A stretch of DNA of 20,660 nt from an uncultured Eubacteriales bacterium (GTDB lineage: Bacteria > Bacillota > Clostridia > Oscillospirales > Oscillospiraceae): contig UROL01000008.1 of NCBI GenBank assembly GCA_900549495.1, positions 1 to 20,660 on the forward strand, read 5' to 3'. Position 1 is the stretch's first letter. The number at the start of each line of letters is the position of its first letter. Made by a program: the position numbers and the translations under genes. The notes beneath the pieces were generated by a model, which saw nothing but the letters and a program-made list of their open reading frames with translations, did no database searches and was not told the DNA's origin. Shown piece by piece: positions 7,344 to 14,429 of this stretch.

Positions 7344-8213
7344 CTATACCTGAGGGGTGTAGAAGCGGTACATATCCTCGGAGGGGACGTAGGTAACAGG
7401 GAGCCGGTGGTTCAGCAGTTCCCCCAGCCATTGGCAGGCATAGCGCATTCCCAGCTCCTCCCAGTTCAGATGGCCCAGGTTAATCAGTGCCTTTTTCCGG
7501 CCCAGCTGTAGGGCATCCCGGACATAAGAGGCCACGGTCCAGTCGATAATCTCCCCGGGCAGCAGCACATCCACCCGCTCTTCCAGCAGCCGGATGAGCT
7601 GAACGCTGTACTCTGCCGGGGTGCCGTCGGCGTGCTTCAGGCCGAAGTCCATGGGGTACAGATGTCCCACAATGGCCAGGGAGCGCACCGCATCCCCGGG
7701 GTTACCGATGTAGCGCAGGCCATTCAGGCCGATGCCGGTTTGCAGCCGAGCGCACAGAGCTTCCAGCGTGGTGGGCTCCGGCAGATCCACAATGAAGTGG
7801 CCGAAGGCCCCGGTGTTGTTGTCCGCCACGGCGTAGTCCTCCCAGCCCAGGTATTTCAGGACCCCGGTGAAAATGCCGTCGGGCTGGTGCATATGCAGAT
7901 GGTCGTGGTCTCGCCAGATGGCAATGCCATGGTCGTCGATGAGCTTACGCTTCTGCTGATACACCTGATTGGGGAAATCCTCATACCAGCCGCCCCGGTC
8001 GGCGGAGGTGTAGAACAGAGGCTCATGCACCACAATCAGGTTGGCCCCCAGCTGGATAGCCCGGCGGATGACGTTTACCGTGGGCACCAGGGCGGTGACA
8101 ACGCCGGTGCACTCCGCCTCCGGGTCGCCGGTTTTCCACTCGTCGCAGCCTCGATATCCCGGAGTGTGGGGGTGGTAAGCCAGAATTTTTTCGATGACTT
8201 CTCTGTTTTTCAT
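7344..8213 (-). CDS. NIF3-like dinuclear metal-centre protein (DUF34)
   Basis: A 289-residue protein of the NIF3/YbgI family. The N-terminal part shows the family signature LIVVHEPLFYTS (59-70) with His63; the second position, usually histidine, is Glu64. Further likely ligands are Asp102/His103 in RDHDHLH (101-107), and His248 with Glu252 in GHLNWEE, matching the H-x3-E pair of YbgI. The family's cellular role is not settled; proposals include cyclohydrolase-like or metal-handling activity. It opens the operon, with AGGAGG before ATG and its own divergent promoter. Many Clostridia carry NIF3 paralogues inside catabolic operons, so a pathway-specific hydrolase role is possible here, but that is inference. 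Confidence 0.85.
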   Translation of the reverse strand: MKNREVIEKILAYHPHTPGYRGCDEWKTGDPEAECTGVVTALVPTVNVIRRAIQLGANLIVVHEPLFYTSADRGGWYEDFPNQVYQQKRKLIDDHGIAIWRDHDHLHMHQPDGIFTGVLKYLGWEDYAVADNNTGAFGHFIVDLPEPTTLEALCARLQTGIGLNGLRYIGNPGDAVRSLAIVGHLYPMDFGLKHADGTPAEYSVQLIRLLEERVDVLLPGEIIDWTVASYVRDALQLGRKKALINLGHLNWEELGMRYACQWLGELLNHRLPVTYVPSEDMYRFYTPQV

Positions 8214-8275
8214 AGCAACCTCCTAAAATATCCTGGGCATGCAATGGGACACAAGGGCCCAGCTGTTTTTCCTCT

Positions 8276-8304
8276 ATGCTAACACAGCCAGCCCCGGGTG
8301 GCAA
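8276..8304 (-). promoter_or_regulatory. Sigma-A-type promoter for the NIF3-deacetylase-YesL-ATPase operon
   Basis: On the minus strand TTGCCA (8304-8299) and TAGCAT (8281-8276) are separated by exactly 17 bases, with TG three bases before the -10 box giving an extended -10. It lies 62 bases upstream of the NIF3-like start codon, in the divergent intergenic region. Confidence 0.7.
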
Positions 8305-8320
8305 TTGAAAATGTGCGGCG

Positions 8321-8344
8321 CTTTTGAGAAAAAGTACTTTTGAG
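8321..8344. repeat. Direct repeat and palindrome between divergent promoters
   Basis: CTTTTGAG occurs twice (8321-8328 and 8337-8344), 16 bases apart start to start. The 12-bp perfect palindrome AAAAGTACTTTT (8330-8341) lies across them. Position between the two divergent promoters suggests a shared operator; the regulator is unknown. Confidence 0.5.
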
Positions 8345-8377
8345 TAGATTTTTGATAGACCGGTACACTTTATTCAC

Positions 8378-8406
8378 TTGCGCCCCCAGGCCGGGCAGGG
8401 TAAAAT
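8378..8406 (+). promoter_or_regulatory. Sigma-A-type promoter for the MATE-esterase-CE2 operon
   Basis: TTGCGC (8378-8383) and TAAAAT (8401-8406) are separated by 17 bases. The predicted transcript begins near 8413, which supports the ATG at 8445 as the true MATE start and rules out starts farther upstream in the same open frame. Confidence 0.7.
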
Positions 8407-8444
8407 ATTCCCATAAAGTCAGATATGGAACAGGATGTGAAAAA

Positions 8445-9833
8445 ATGGCCTTTGCCCCCAAGTATCTGGAAACCGATGCGGGTTTCTACCGCAGGCTTTT
8501 CAAAATTGCGGTGCCCGTTGTTCTGCAAAGCCTGATTACCACCGGGGTAAACCTGGTGGACAACATTATGCTGGGGCAGCTGACGGAAACCGCCCTAAGC
8601 GCCGCCACCCAGGCCAATCAGTTTGTCAACCTCTTCGTCTTTGCCATTATGGGCATCAGCATGGGGGCCTCGGTGCTCTCCTCCCGCTTCTGGGGGGCGA
8701 AGGACATCCCCGCCCTGAAAAAGGTTATCACCATCGCCCTGCGATTTGGTCTTGCCCTGGGGCTGGCGTTCACTCTGGCGGACATATTCCTCCCGGAGCA
8801 GATTATGGGCCTGTATTTCCGCCCCACGGAGACGGCAGAGATTGCCGCCGGGGTGGTGTATCTCCGGTGGTCCACCGCCACCTTCCTGCTGATGAGTGTG
8901 TCCTTTGTCCTAACCAACATCATGCGCAGCGCCAATTTGCACAATGTGCCCCTGATTGCCTCCCTGAGCGCCTTCAGCATCAACATTGGGGCCAACTATA
9001 TTTTCATCTTCGGCAAGCTGGGAGCCCCGGCTCTGGGGGTGGCCGGTGCAGCCCTGGGCACCCTCATTGCCCGGGTGGTGGAGACCGGCATCATTCTGAC
9101 CTTCTTTCTCCGGGATAAGACCATCCACTACCGGCTGCGGGATATGCTGCTGCCCTGCCGGGAGCTGGTGGGAGAATTCCTGCGCATCAGCGTGCCGGTG
9201 CTCCTCAGCGATGTGATGCTGGGCCTGGGGGACAATGCCCTGGCCATGATTATGGGCAGAATCGGCTCCGGCTTCGTCACCGCCAACGCCATCACCATGG
9301 TGGTGCAGCGGGTCAGCACCATCTTTATTACAGGCCTCTCCTTTTCCAGCTGCTTCCTCACCGGCCAGGTGCTGGGAGAGGGGCAGCGGGAGGCGGCCAG
9401 GCGGCAGGGCAGCACCTATCTGCTTCTGGGCACCGCCATCGGTCTGGTGGCCTCGGTGATTATCCGGGCAATCAGCGGCAGCATCATCAACGCCTACAAC
9501 ATCACGGAGGAAACCCGGGAGATTGCCCGGGAGCTGATGGATGCCATGGCCATCATCGTGGTATTCCGCTCCGCCGGTTCCATCCTCACCCGGGGCGTTC
9601 TGCGGGCAGGCGGGGACACCCGGTTCCTGCTGCTGGCAGATATGAGCACCATGTGGCTGCTGGCAGTGCCCCTGGGGGCCCTGGCGGGACTGTACCTCCA
9701 CCTGAACGCCTTTTACACCTATCTGCTCCTGTATTCGGACCAGGTGGTGAAGGCGGTGTGGTGCATCTTCCGGCTGCACAGCGGAAAATGGATTCGGCAA
9801 ATCAAGGGGAGCAAGCAACCCCAAACCACATAA
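8445..9833 (+). CDS. MATE-family efflux transporter
   Basis: A 462-residue membrane protein of the usual MATE length with about twelve hydrophobic helices in two homologous halves. The first half starts with FKIAVPVVLQSLITTGVNLV and DNIMLGQL; the second half starts with FLRISVPVLLSDVMLGLGDN. The repeated pattern of P-x-hydrophobic, then D-N and a small residue-rich helix is typical (PF01554). Members export drugs, cations or metabolites using proton or sodium gradients. ATG at 8445 is chosen because the promoter lies at 8378-8406 and AGGA lies 9 bases upstream. It heads an operon, 16 bases before the CE1-like esterase gene. The cargo is unknown; the esterase context hints at export of a metabolite or aglycone, as speculation. 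Confidence 0.9.
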   Translation: MAFAPKYLETDAGFYRRLFKIAVPVVLQSLITTGVNLVDNIMLGQLTETALSAATQANQFVNLFVFAIMGISMGASVLSSRFWGAKDIPALKKVITIALRFGLALGLAFTLADIFLPEQIMGLYFRPTETAEIAAGVVYLRWSTATFLLMSVSFVLTNIMRSANLHNVPLIASLSAFSINIGANYIFIFGKLGAPALGVAGAALGTLIARVVETGIILTFFLRDKTIHYRLRDMLLPCRELVGEFLRISVPVLLSDVMLGLGDNALAMIMGRIGSGFVTANAITMVVQRVSTIFITGLSFSSCFLTGQVLGEGQREAARRQGSTYLLLGTAIGLVASVIIRAISGSIINAYNITEETREIARELMDAMAIIVVFRSAGSILTRGVLRAGGDTRFLLLADMSTMWLLAVPLGALAGLYLHLNAFYTYLLLYSDQVVKAVWCIFRLHSGKWIRQIKGSKQPQTT

Positions 9834-9849
9834 AAAGGAGTAACGAACA

Positions 9850-10644
9850 ATGGCACGGATGCAAGTAACCTATTATTCCCAGGCTCTGGCAGGGCAGACT
9901 GATTTTCAGCTGGTGCTGCCCAACGACCTGCCCCCCTTCCTGGGGGCGGAGAACCCCCACCACCGGCGGCCAGCCAAAACCCTGATGCTGCTCCACGGCT
10001 ACAGCGGCGGCAGCGCTGACTGGGTCACCGGCAGCTGCGTTCAGGAGCTGGCGGCCCAGTATAACCTGGCGGTCATCATGCCCAACGGCCGGAACAGCTT
10101 CTATCTGGACCGGGAGCCCACCGGAGAGAAATTCGCCACCTTTGTGGGGGAGGAGCTGCTGGAATACTGCCGCAGCACCTTCGGCCTGTCCCGGAAGGCA
10201 GAGGACACCTTCATTGCGGGGCTGTCCATGGGTGGCTTTGGCGCACTTCGCACCGGCCTGGCCTATTCCCATAATTACAGCAAGATTGCCGCCCTGTCCA
10301 GCGCCCTGATTATCCACCAACTCAAGGACATGAAGCCGGAGGATACCAACCCCATGGCCAACTACGCCTACTACGCCAATATCTTCGGGGATCTGCAAAC
10401 CGCCCAGGGGCGGGACTGCAATCCCGAGGTGCTGGTGCGGCAGAAGCTGGCCGCCGGGGAAAAGCTGCCGGAAATCTTCATGGCCTGCGGCTCCCAGGAT
10501 TTCCTCATTGAGCCCAACCGGGCCTTCCAGGATTTCCTGAAGGCCTCCGGGGTGCCCTGCGCCTACCACGAAGGCCCCGGTATCCACGACTGGAAATTCT
10601 GGAATGAATATCTGGAACCTGCCATCGCCTGGATGCTGGGCTGA
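9850..10644 (+). CDS. CE1-like esterase (esterase D / feruloyl-acetyl esterase fold)
   Basis: A 264-residue alpha/beta hydrolase (PF00756). The oxyanion region is LLHGYSGG (47-54), the nucleophile elbow GLSMGGFG (124-131) with Ser126, the acid Asp217 in GSQDFL, and the histidine His246 in GPGIHDWKFW. All three triad members are present. Length and motifs fit S-formylglutathione hydrolase relatives and CE1 acetylxylan or feruloyl esterases. No signal peptide, so it acts inside the cell. AAGGAG lies about 10 bases before ATG. It sits 16 bases after the MATE gene and 13 bases before the CE2 gene, clearly one operon. Likely role: de-esterifying imported oligosaccharides. A formaldehyde-detoxifying role is unlikely because no glutathione- or formaldehyde-related genes are nearby. 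Confidence 0.9.
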   Translation: MARMQVTYYSQALAGQTDFQLVLPNDLPPFLGAENPHHRRPAKTLMLLHGYSGGSADWVTGSCVQELAAQYNLAVIMPNGRNSFYLDREPTGEKFATFVGEELLEYCRSTFGLSRKAEDTFIAGLSMGGFGALRTGLAYSHNYSKIAALSSALIIHQLKDMKPEDTNPMANYAYYANIFGDLQTAQGRDCNPEVLVRQKLAAGEKLPEIFMACGSQDFLIEPNRAFQDFLKASGVPCAYHEGPGIHDWKFWNEYLEPAIAWMLG

Positions 10645-10657
10645 GGAGGTGGCAAGG

Positions 10658-11773
10658 ATGGAACAAATTCCGGTATCCGCCGCCCTGGAGCGCATCGCCA
10701 CCTGGGGCAGAACCTATCTGGATGCCCCCACCGGCACCCTATATTCCAACTACACCTGCGGCAGCTTTGAGGTGGACTTCCAGGGCACCTGCCTGGAGGT
10801 GGAAATTGCCGCCGTGCCGGACACCTTTGTAATGCCCATCCCCGGGCAGGAGCCCCCTCCCCGGGAGGACTGGCCCTATGTGGCCATATTCCTGGACGGC
10901 AGCGACACCCCCTGCCGGAAGCTGTGCATCCGGGATGGAGACCGGGTGCAGCTGTTCTGCGCCCAGGAGCCGGAGCGCCACCGCATCCGCATGGTGAAGC
11001 TCAACGAGAATTTCCGCACCTGCGTGGGCATTCGGAGTTTCTTCCTGGAGGGGCAGCTGCTGCCCTTCCGGAAGGAGCCCCGGGACATTATTGAGTTCAT
11101 TGGGGACTCCATCACCTGCGGCTTCGGCAACGCCGCCGCCGACCCCACCCACGAATACGAGTCCGCCGAAGAGGACGGCTGGATGACCCATGGGGCCATT
11201 GCCGCCCGGGCCCTGGGATTGGAGCCCCGGTTTATCTGCGTCAGCGGCATCAGCATTGAAAACCAGCCCCCCATGCCCGGCTTCTACGGTATGCGCCAGC
11301 TCTATCCCTACGCCGACCGGGTGATTCAGGAAAAGCTGGCCGCCCAGCGGGGGCAGGAGGCCCCGGAGCTGGAAAAATTTGATTTTGCCGCCGCCCCGGC
11401 CCGGTATGTGGTGCTGAACCTGGGCACCAACGATGCCAATCAGATTTACTTCCGCCAGGAGAAGGCCCAGGCAGAGCTGGACTTCCGGCACAACTACAGA
11501 ACCTTCCTCCGGGAAATCCGGGAGCTCAACGGCCCGGATACGGTGATTATCTGCGCCCTGGGCTGCATGGACTACTATCTGTATGACGTTATCCGGGATC
11601 TGGTGGCTGAGGTGGCCGCTGAAACCGGCGATGCCCGGCTTTTCACCCTGAAATACAACAAGATGATGAACATCGGCCCGGATGTAGGCGGCTGCCTCCA
11701 CCCCAGCATCTACCGCCACAAGAAAATGGCCGAAGACCTTATCGCCAAAATCCGCACCATCCAGGGAGCTTGA
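10658..11773 (+). CDS. CE2-type acetyl esterase (jelly-roll + SGNH hydrolase)
   Basis: A 371-residue protein. Residues 1-135 form a beta-rich domain like the jelly-roll of carbohydrate esterase family 2. Residues 143-371 form an SGNH hydrolase: block I is FIGDSITCGFGN (147-158, Ser151), block II falls near CVSGIS (195-200), block III is LNLGTND (253-259, Asn258), and block V is GCLHPS (345-350, His348). CE2 enzymes remove 6-O-acetyl groups from glucomannan, xylan and related glycans and often use a Ser-His dyad. There is no signal peptide, unlike secreted CE2 enzymes, so it should work on imported oligosaccharides. ATG at 10658 follows GAGGAGG at good spacing; the upstream extension of the frame overlaps the preceding gene and is not coding. 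Last gene of its operon. Confidence 0.9.
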   Translation: MEQIPVSAALERIATWGRTYLDAPTGTLYSNYTCGSFEVDFQGTCLEVEIAAVPDTFVMPIPGQEPPPREDWPYVAIFLDGSDTPCRKLCIRDGDRVQLFCAQEPERHRIRMVKLNENFRTCVGIRSFFLEGQLLPFRKEPRDIIEFIGDSITCGFGNAAADPTHEYESAEEDGWMTHGAIAARALGLEPRFICVSGISIENQPPMPGFYGMRQLYPYADRVIQEKLAAQRGQEAPELEKFDFAAAPARYVVLNLGTNDANQIYFRQEKAQAELDFRHNYRTFLREIRELNGPDTVIICALGCMDYYLYDVIRDLVAEVAAETGDARLFTLKYNKMMNIGPDVGGCLHPSIYRHKKMAEDLIAKIRTIQGA

Positions 11774-11816
11774 TGCCTCCTGCCGCCCCGGGGCGGCGTT
11801 CTTCCCCCATATGCTG

Positions 11817-11861
11817 CCGCCCGCCGGATGCTTTGTCATCCGGCGGGCGGTTTTCGGTTTT
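11817..11861 (+). terminator. Strong terminator of the MATE-esterase-CE2 operon
   Basis: A perfect 14-bp GC-rich stem (11817-11830 with 11837-11850) and 6-base loop are followed by TTTTCGGTTTT. A second perfect palindrome, GCCGCCCCGGGGCGGC (11782-11797), lies just upstream. The hairpin sits between the convergent CE2 and GH5 genes; on the minus strand it lacks a T tract. Confidence 0.92.
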
Positions 11862-11870
11862 CTGATGGGC

Positions 11871-13712
11871 TTATTGGGCAGCGGGGCCGTAGTGGAAGGT
11901 AATCTCGATGGTTTCCAGGTGGGAGATGCAGCTGTCGTTGCGGTTGAGGATGCAGGGGGCGCAGTCGGTGAGGGTGCCCTCCGGGGTGCGGGCATCCTCC
12001 GGGAGCTCCCTGACCCACTCGTTGAACAGGTTTACCCGGGTGGTAATCTTATTGTCGGAGGCGGTGTAGGGCCGGGCAGCCAGGGGGTATTCCTCCCCAT
12101 TGATTTTCACGCTCTTCAGCTCGATGACATAGCCGGGGAACAGTACCTCGCCATTCATCACCGCCAGGGCGGAGAAGGCGATGCCCTCGGAATAGCCCTT
12201 TTCGGTGCCGGTGAAGTCCAGGGCCACGGTGTAGTCCCCTTCCCCGGTTACCAGCACGTCGGTGGCCTTCACCCCTTCGGAGATGGAGTCCGGGTTGTAG
12301 TCGTCGCCTACGCTGTAGGTCATGTCATAGCTGCCGCTGTTCCACATAATCCAGGCGGCGGCGGTGTTGGCATCCACCGGAAGGGCATCCTGGCGGAAGG
12401 TCTCCGGGGCCTGCTCCAGAGTCTCCTTCAGGCGGCGGGTGGCCATAATCCCCTCTTCCTCCTGGGTCATCAGCTGGAATGCCTCCACATTCCGCTTGGC
12501 GTAGAGGCTGGAAAGCTCCGGCACCATGGTCAGGGTCCGGCGGTTGAAGAAGGCGCTGCAATCCCACAGGCAGCTCTGGAAATTGTGCAGGTCGCACACG
12601 TCCAGGAAGCTGCGGTGATAGGTCAGGGTATTCTCCTGAACCTGGGTGGAATACAGCACGCCGTATTCCCCGATAACCACGCCCCAGCCCTTTTCGGTGA
12701 ATTTATCCATTTTGGCCAGCTGGTTCATCATGTATTCGATGTCCGCCTTGGTGCCCCATTTTACGGTGCTCTGGCCGTCGCCGCAGTAGGACCAGGGGTC
12801 GTAGTAGTGGACGGAAATCAGCAGCTTATCCTTGGCGGTGTCGGTGGGCAGGACGAAGCGGTCGTCGCAGGTCTGGTCGATGTTGGTGCCGAAGCCGGGA
12901 ATCAGCAGGAAGCGGCTGGCATTGTTGCCGCCGGTGGCCCGGACGGTATCCACAAAGACCTGGTTGATTTTGTTGGCCAGGGCGTATTTTTCCTCGTCGG
13001 TAAAATAGCTTGTTACGGAGTCGTCGCAGTACAGGGAGGAATTCTCGTCGAACCGGGGGCCGATTTCCTCGTTGGCGCCCTCGAAAATCAAATAGTCGGA
13101 GTATTCCCGGTACCGGTTGGCAATCTGCCGCCACATGGACTGGTAGGCCTCCATGGCCCTGTCCCGGGTCTGCTGGGACTCGGAGCCGAACATGCCATAC
13201 CAGCCGCCGTCCCAGTGGTCGTTGAGGATGACGTACATCCCGGCGTTCAGGGCGTAGTTGATAATCTCCTCCACCCGGTTAAAATAGGCATCACAGATGG
13301 TGGGGTCCCCCTGGGCCAGATTGGAGGCGTTGGTCATCCAGGCCACGGGAATCCGGACGGTATCGAAGCCCGCCGCCTTCATGCCGGTGAGCATCTCCTG
13401 GGTGGTGACGGGCTGGCCCCAGTAGGTTTCGTAATAGCCGGGCTCCTCCCGGTGGAGGCTGCCGATGCCGGTATCGCAGGCCTCCATGGTGTTGCCCAGG
13501 TTGGTGCCGTTGCCCATAAGCCGGGTCAGCTCCAGGGCGGTGAGGTCCTGGCGCATCCAGCCGTTGTCCCAGGTTTTCACCCCATTGGCGGACAGGTGCT
13601 CCTTCTTCTCCCCGGGCTCCGCCGGTTCCGTGGGGGCTGCCTCCTTGCCGCAGGCGGTGAAGAGCCCCAGGCTCAGGGCGGCGGCCAGGAGCAGGCACAG
13701 TAGCTTTTTCAT
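11871..13712 (-). CDS. GH5 endoglycanase lipoprotein with C-terminal beta-rich module
   Basis: A 613-residue surface lipoprotein. The signal peptide ends in a lipobox LFTAC with Cys21, followed by a proline/glutamate linker. The catalytic domain is about 50-430: NGTNLGNTMEACDT (68-81), GFDTVRIPVAWM (115-126), NDHWDGGW (164-171), FEGANEE (210-216) with acid/base Glu215, VHYYDPW (301-307), and VIGEYG with nucleophile Glu349. This pattern resembles GH5 subfamily 4 (beta-1,4-glucanases, xyloglucanases, glucomannanases), but the subfamily call is tentative. Residues about 450-613 are a beta-rich module, perhaps carbohydrate-binding. The start has AAAGGAG upstream within the end of the YesL-like gene; only two bases separate the genes. 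It is the last gene of the uptake operon and should make the oligosaccharides the transporter imports. Confidence 0.92.
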   Translation of the reverse strand: MKKLLCLLLAAALSLGLFTACGKEAAPTEPAEPGEKKEHLSANGVKTWDNGWMRQDLTALELTRLMGNGTNLGNTMEACDTGIGSLHREEPGYYETYWGQPVTTQEMLTGMKAAGFDTVRIPVAWMTNASNLAQGDPTICDAYFNRVEEIINYALNAGMYVILNDHWDGGWYGMFGSESQQTRDRAMEAYQSMWRQIANRYREYSDYLIFEGANEEIGPRFDENSSLYCDDSVTSYFTDEEKYALANKINQVFVDTVRATGGNNASRFLLIPGFGTNIDQTCDDRFVLPTDTAKDKLLISVHYYDPWSYCGDGQSTVKWGTKADIEYMMNQLAKMDKFTEKGWGVVIGEYGVLYSTQVQENTLTYHRSFLDVCDLHNFQSCLWDCSAFFNRRTLTMVPELSSLYAKRNVEAFQLMTQEEEGIMATRRLKETLEQAPETFRQDALPVDANTAAAWIMWNSGSYDMTYSVGDDYNPDSISEGVKATDVLVTGEGDYTVALDFTGTEKGYSEGIAFSALAVMNGEVLFPGYVIELKSVKINGEEYPLAARPYTASDNKITTRVNLFNEWVRELPEDARTPEGTLTDCAPCILNRNDSCISHLETIEITFHYGPAAQ

Positions 13713-13714
13713 AG

Positions 13715-14359
13715 TCAGTTCTCCTTTTCTTCCGGATAGGTCACGGCCCCCGGCTCCTGCTCCAGGATGCCGAAGAACCGGTTGGCATAGGCGCTGATGG
13801 TGAAAATAATACAGGCCGGGCCTAAGCAGAAGCCCGCAAACATGGTGACGGTGTTCCAGAAAATCAGCAGCAGCTCCACAAACAGCACCACCAGCAGGGT
13901 CAGTGTCTGCAAAAAGAACCGGGTGCAGATATCGGCGGAATTTTTCAGGGTTTTCACCAGGGTATTTTCATACCGTGCCTGTAGGGCAAAGGCGAAGAGG
14001 AAGGACAGGGTGAACACAAAGGCGGCCACAATGCCCATAATCAGCAGAATAATCGGGTTCCCCTCTATCTGGTTGAACAGGGAAAAATCCAGCCACACCA
14101 CATACACGGCCAGCAGGAGCAGCAGCCCATAGGGGATGCCGTTTTTGAAATTGGCCTTGAAGGAGGCCAGGAACTGCCGCCCCACGTGGCCCTCCTGGTC
14201 CGCCGCCAGCTTCATCCCCACGTCAAAGGCGGCAATGGTGGCACCCCCCAGGGTGACAATGGGCAGGGAACACAGGAGCCAGAGAAAATTGATTTTCAGC
14301 AGCTCCGTAAGGGTCTGCATGAATTTATACAGCTTACTGTCCGGGCCGATGTATTTCAT
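13715..14359 (-). CDS. YesL-like (DUF624) membrane protein, second copy
   Basis: A 214-residue membrane protein with the family hallmark NFLWLLCSLPIVTLGGAT at 24-41, and hydrophobic helices around 76-92, 103-127 and 150-170, then a last helix near 172-190. It is more canonical and shorter-tailed than the copy at 5696-6409. ATG is preceded by GGAG at good spacing. It lies 70 bases after the solute-binding protein gene, across a stem-loop, and 2 bases before the GH5 gene. Such proteins recur in LplABC/YtcQ-type sugar operons; whether they assist the transporter or sense its activity is unknown. Confidence 0.9.
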   Translation of the reverse strand: MKYIGPDSKLYKFMQTLTELLKINFLWLLCSLPIVTLGGATIAAFDVGMKLAADQEGHVGRQFLASFKANFKNGIPYGLLLLLAVYVVWLDFSLFNQIEGNPIILLIMGIVAAFVFTLSFLFAFALQARYENTLVKTLKNSADICTRFFLQTLTLLVVLFVELLLIFWNTVTMFAGFCLGPACIIFTISAYANRFFGILEQEPGAVTYPEEKEN

Positions 14360-14393
14360 GGCAATTCTCCGTTATGTGTTTTGAAATTCAAAT

Positions 14394-14423
14394 GCGGGGC
14401 TGCTCCCATGGGAACAGCCCCGC
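14394..14423 (-). terminator. Intercistronic stem-loop after the solute-binding protein gene
   Basis: A 30-base hairpin (GCGGGGCTG with CAGCCCCGC, inner TCCCATGGGA, one mismatch) lies 6 bases after the binding-protein stop. Only an AT-rich stretch follows it, with no continuous T run. It is likely a leaky terminator or mRNA-stabilising stem that keeps the upstream transport genes more expressed than the YesL-like and GH5 genes. Confidence 0.55.
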
Positions 14424-14429
14424 CGTGCG

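Noticed and set aside
11811-13703. Plus-strand open frame of 630 codons
   Set aside because: It lies wholly antisense to the GH5 gene, is repetitive in G, V, H and Q as expected from antisense GC-rich codons, and overlaps the terminator; the GH5 frame has clear catalytic motifs.
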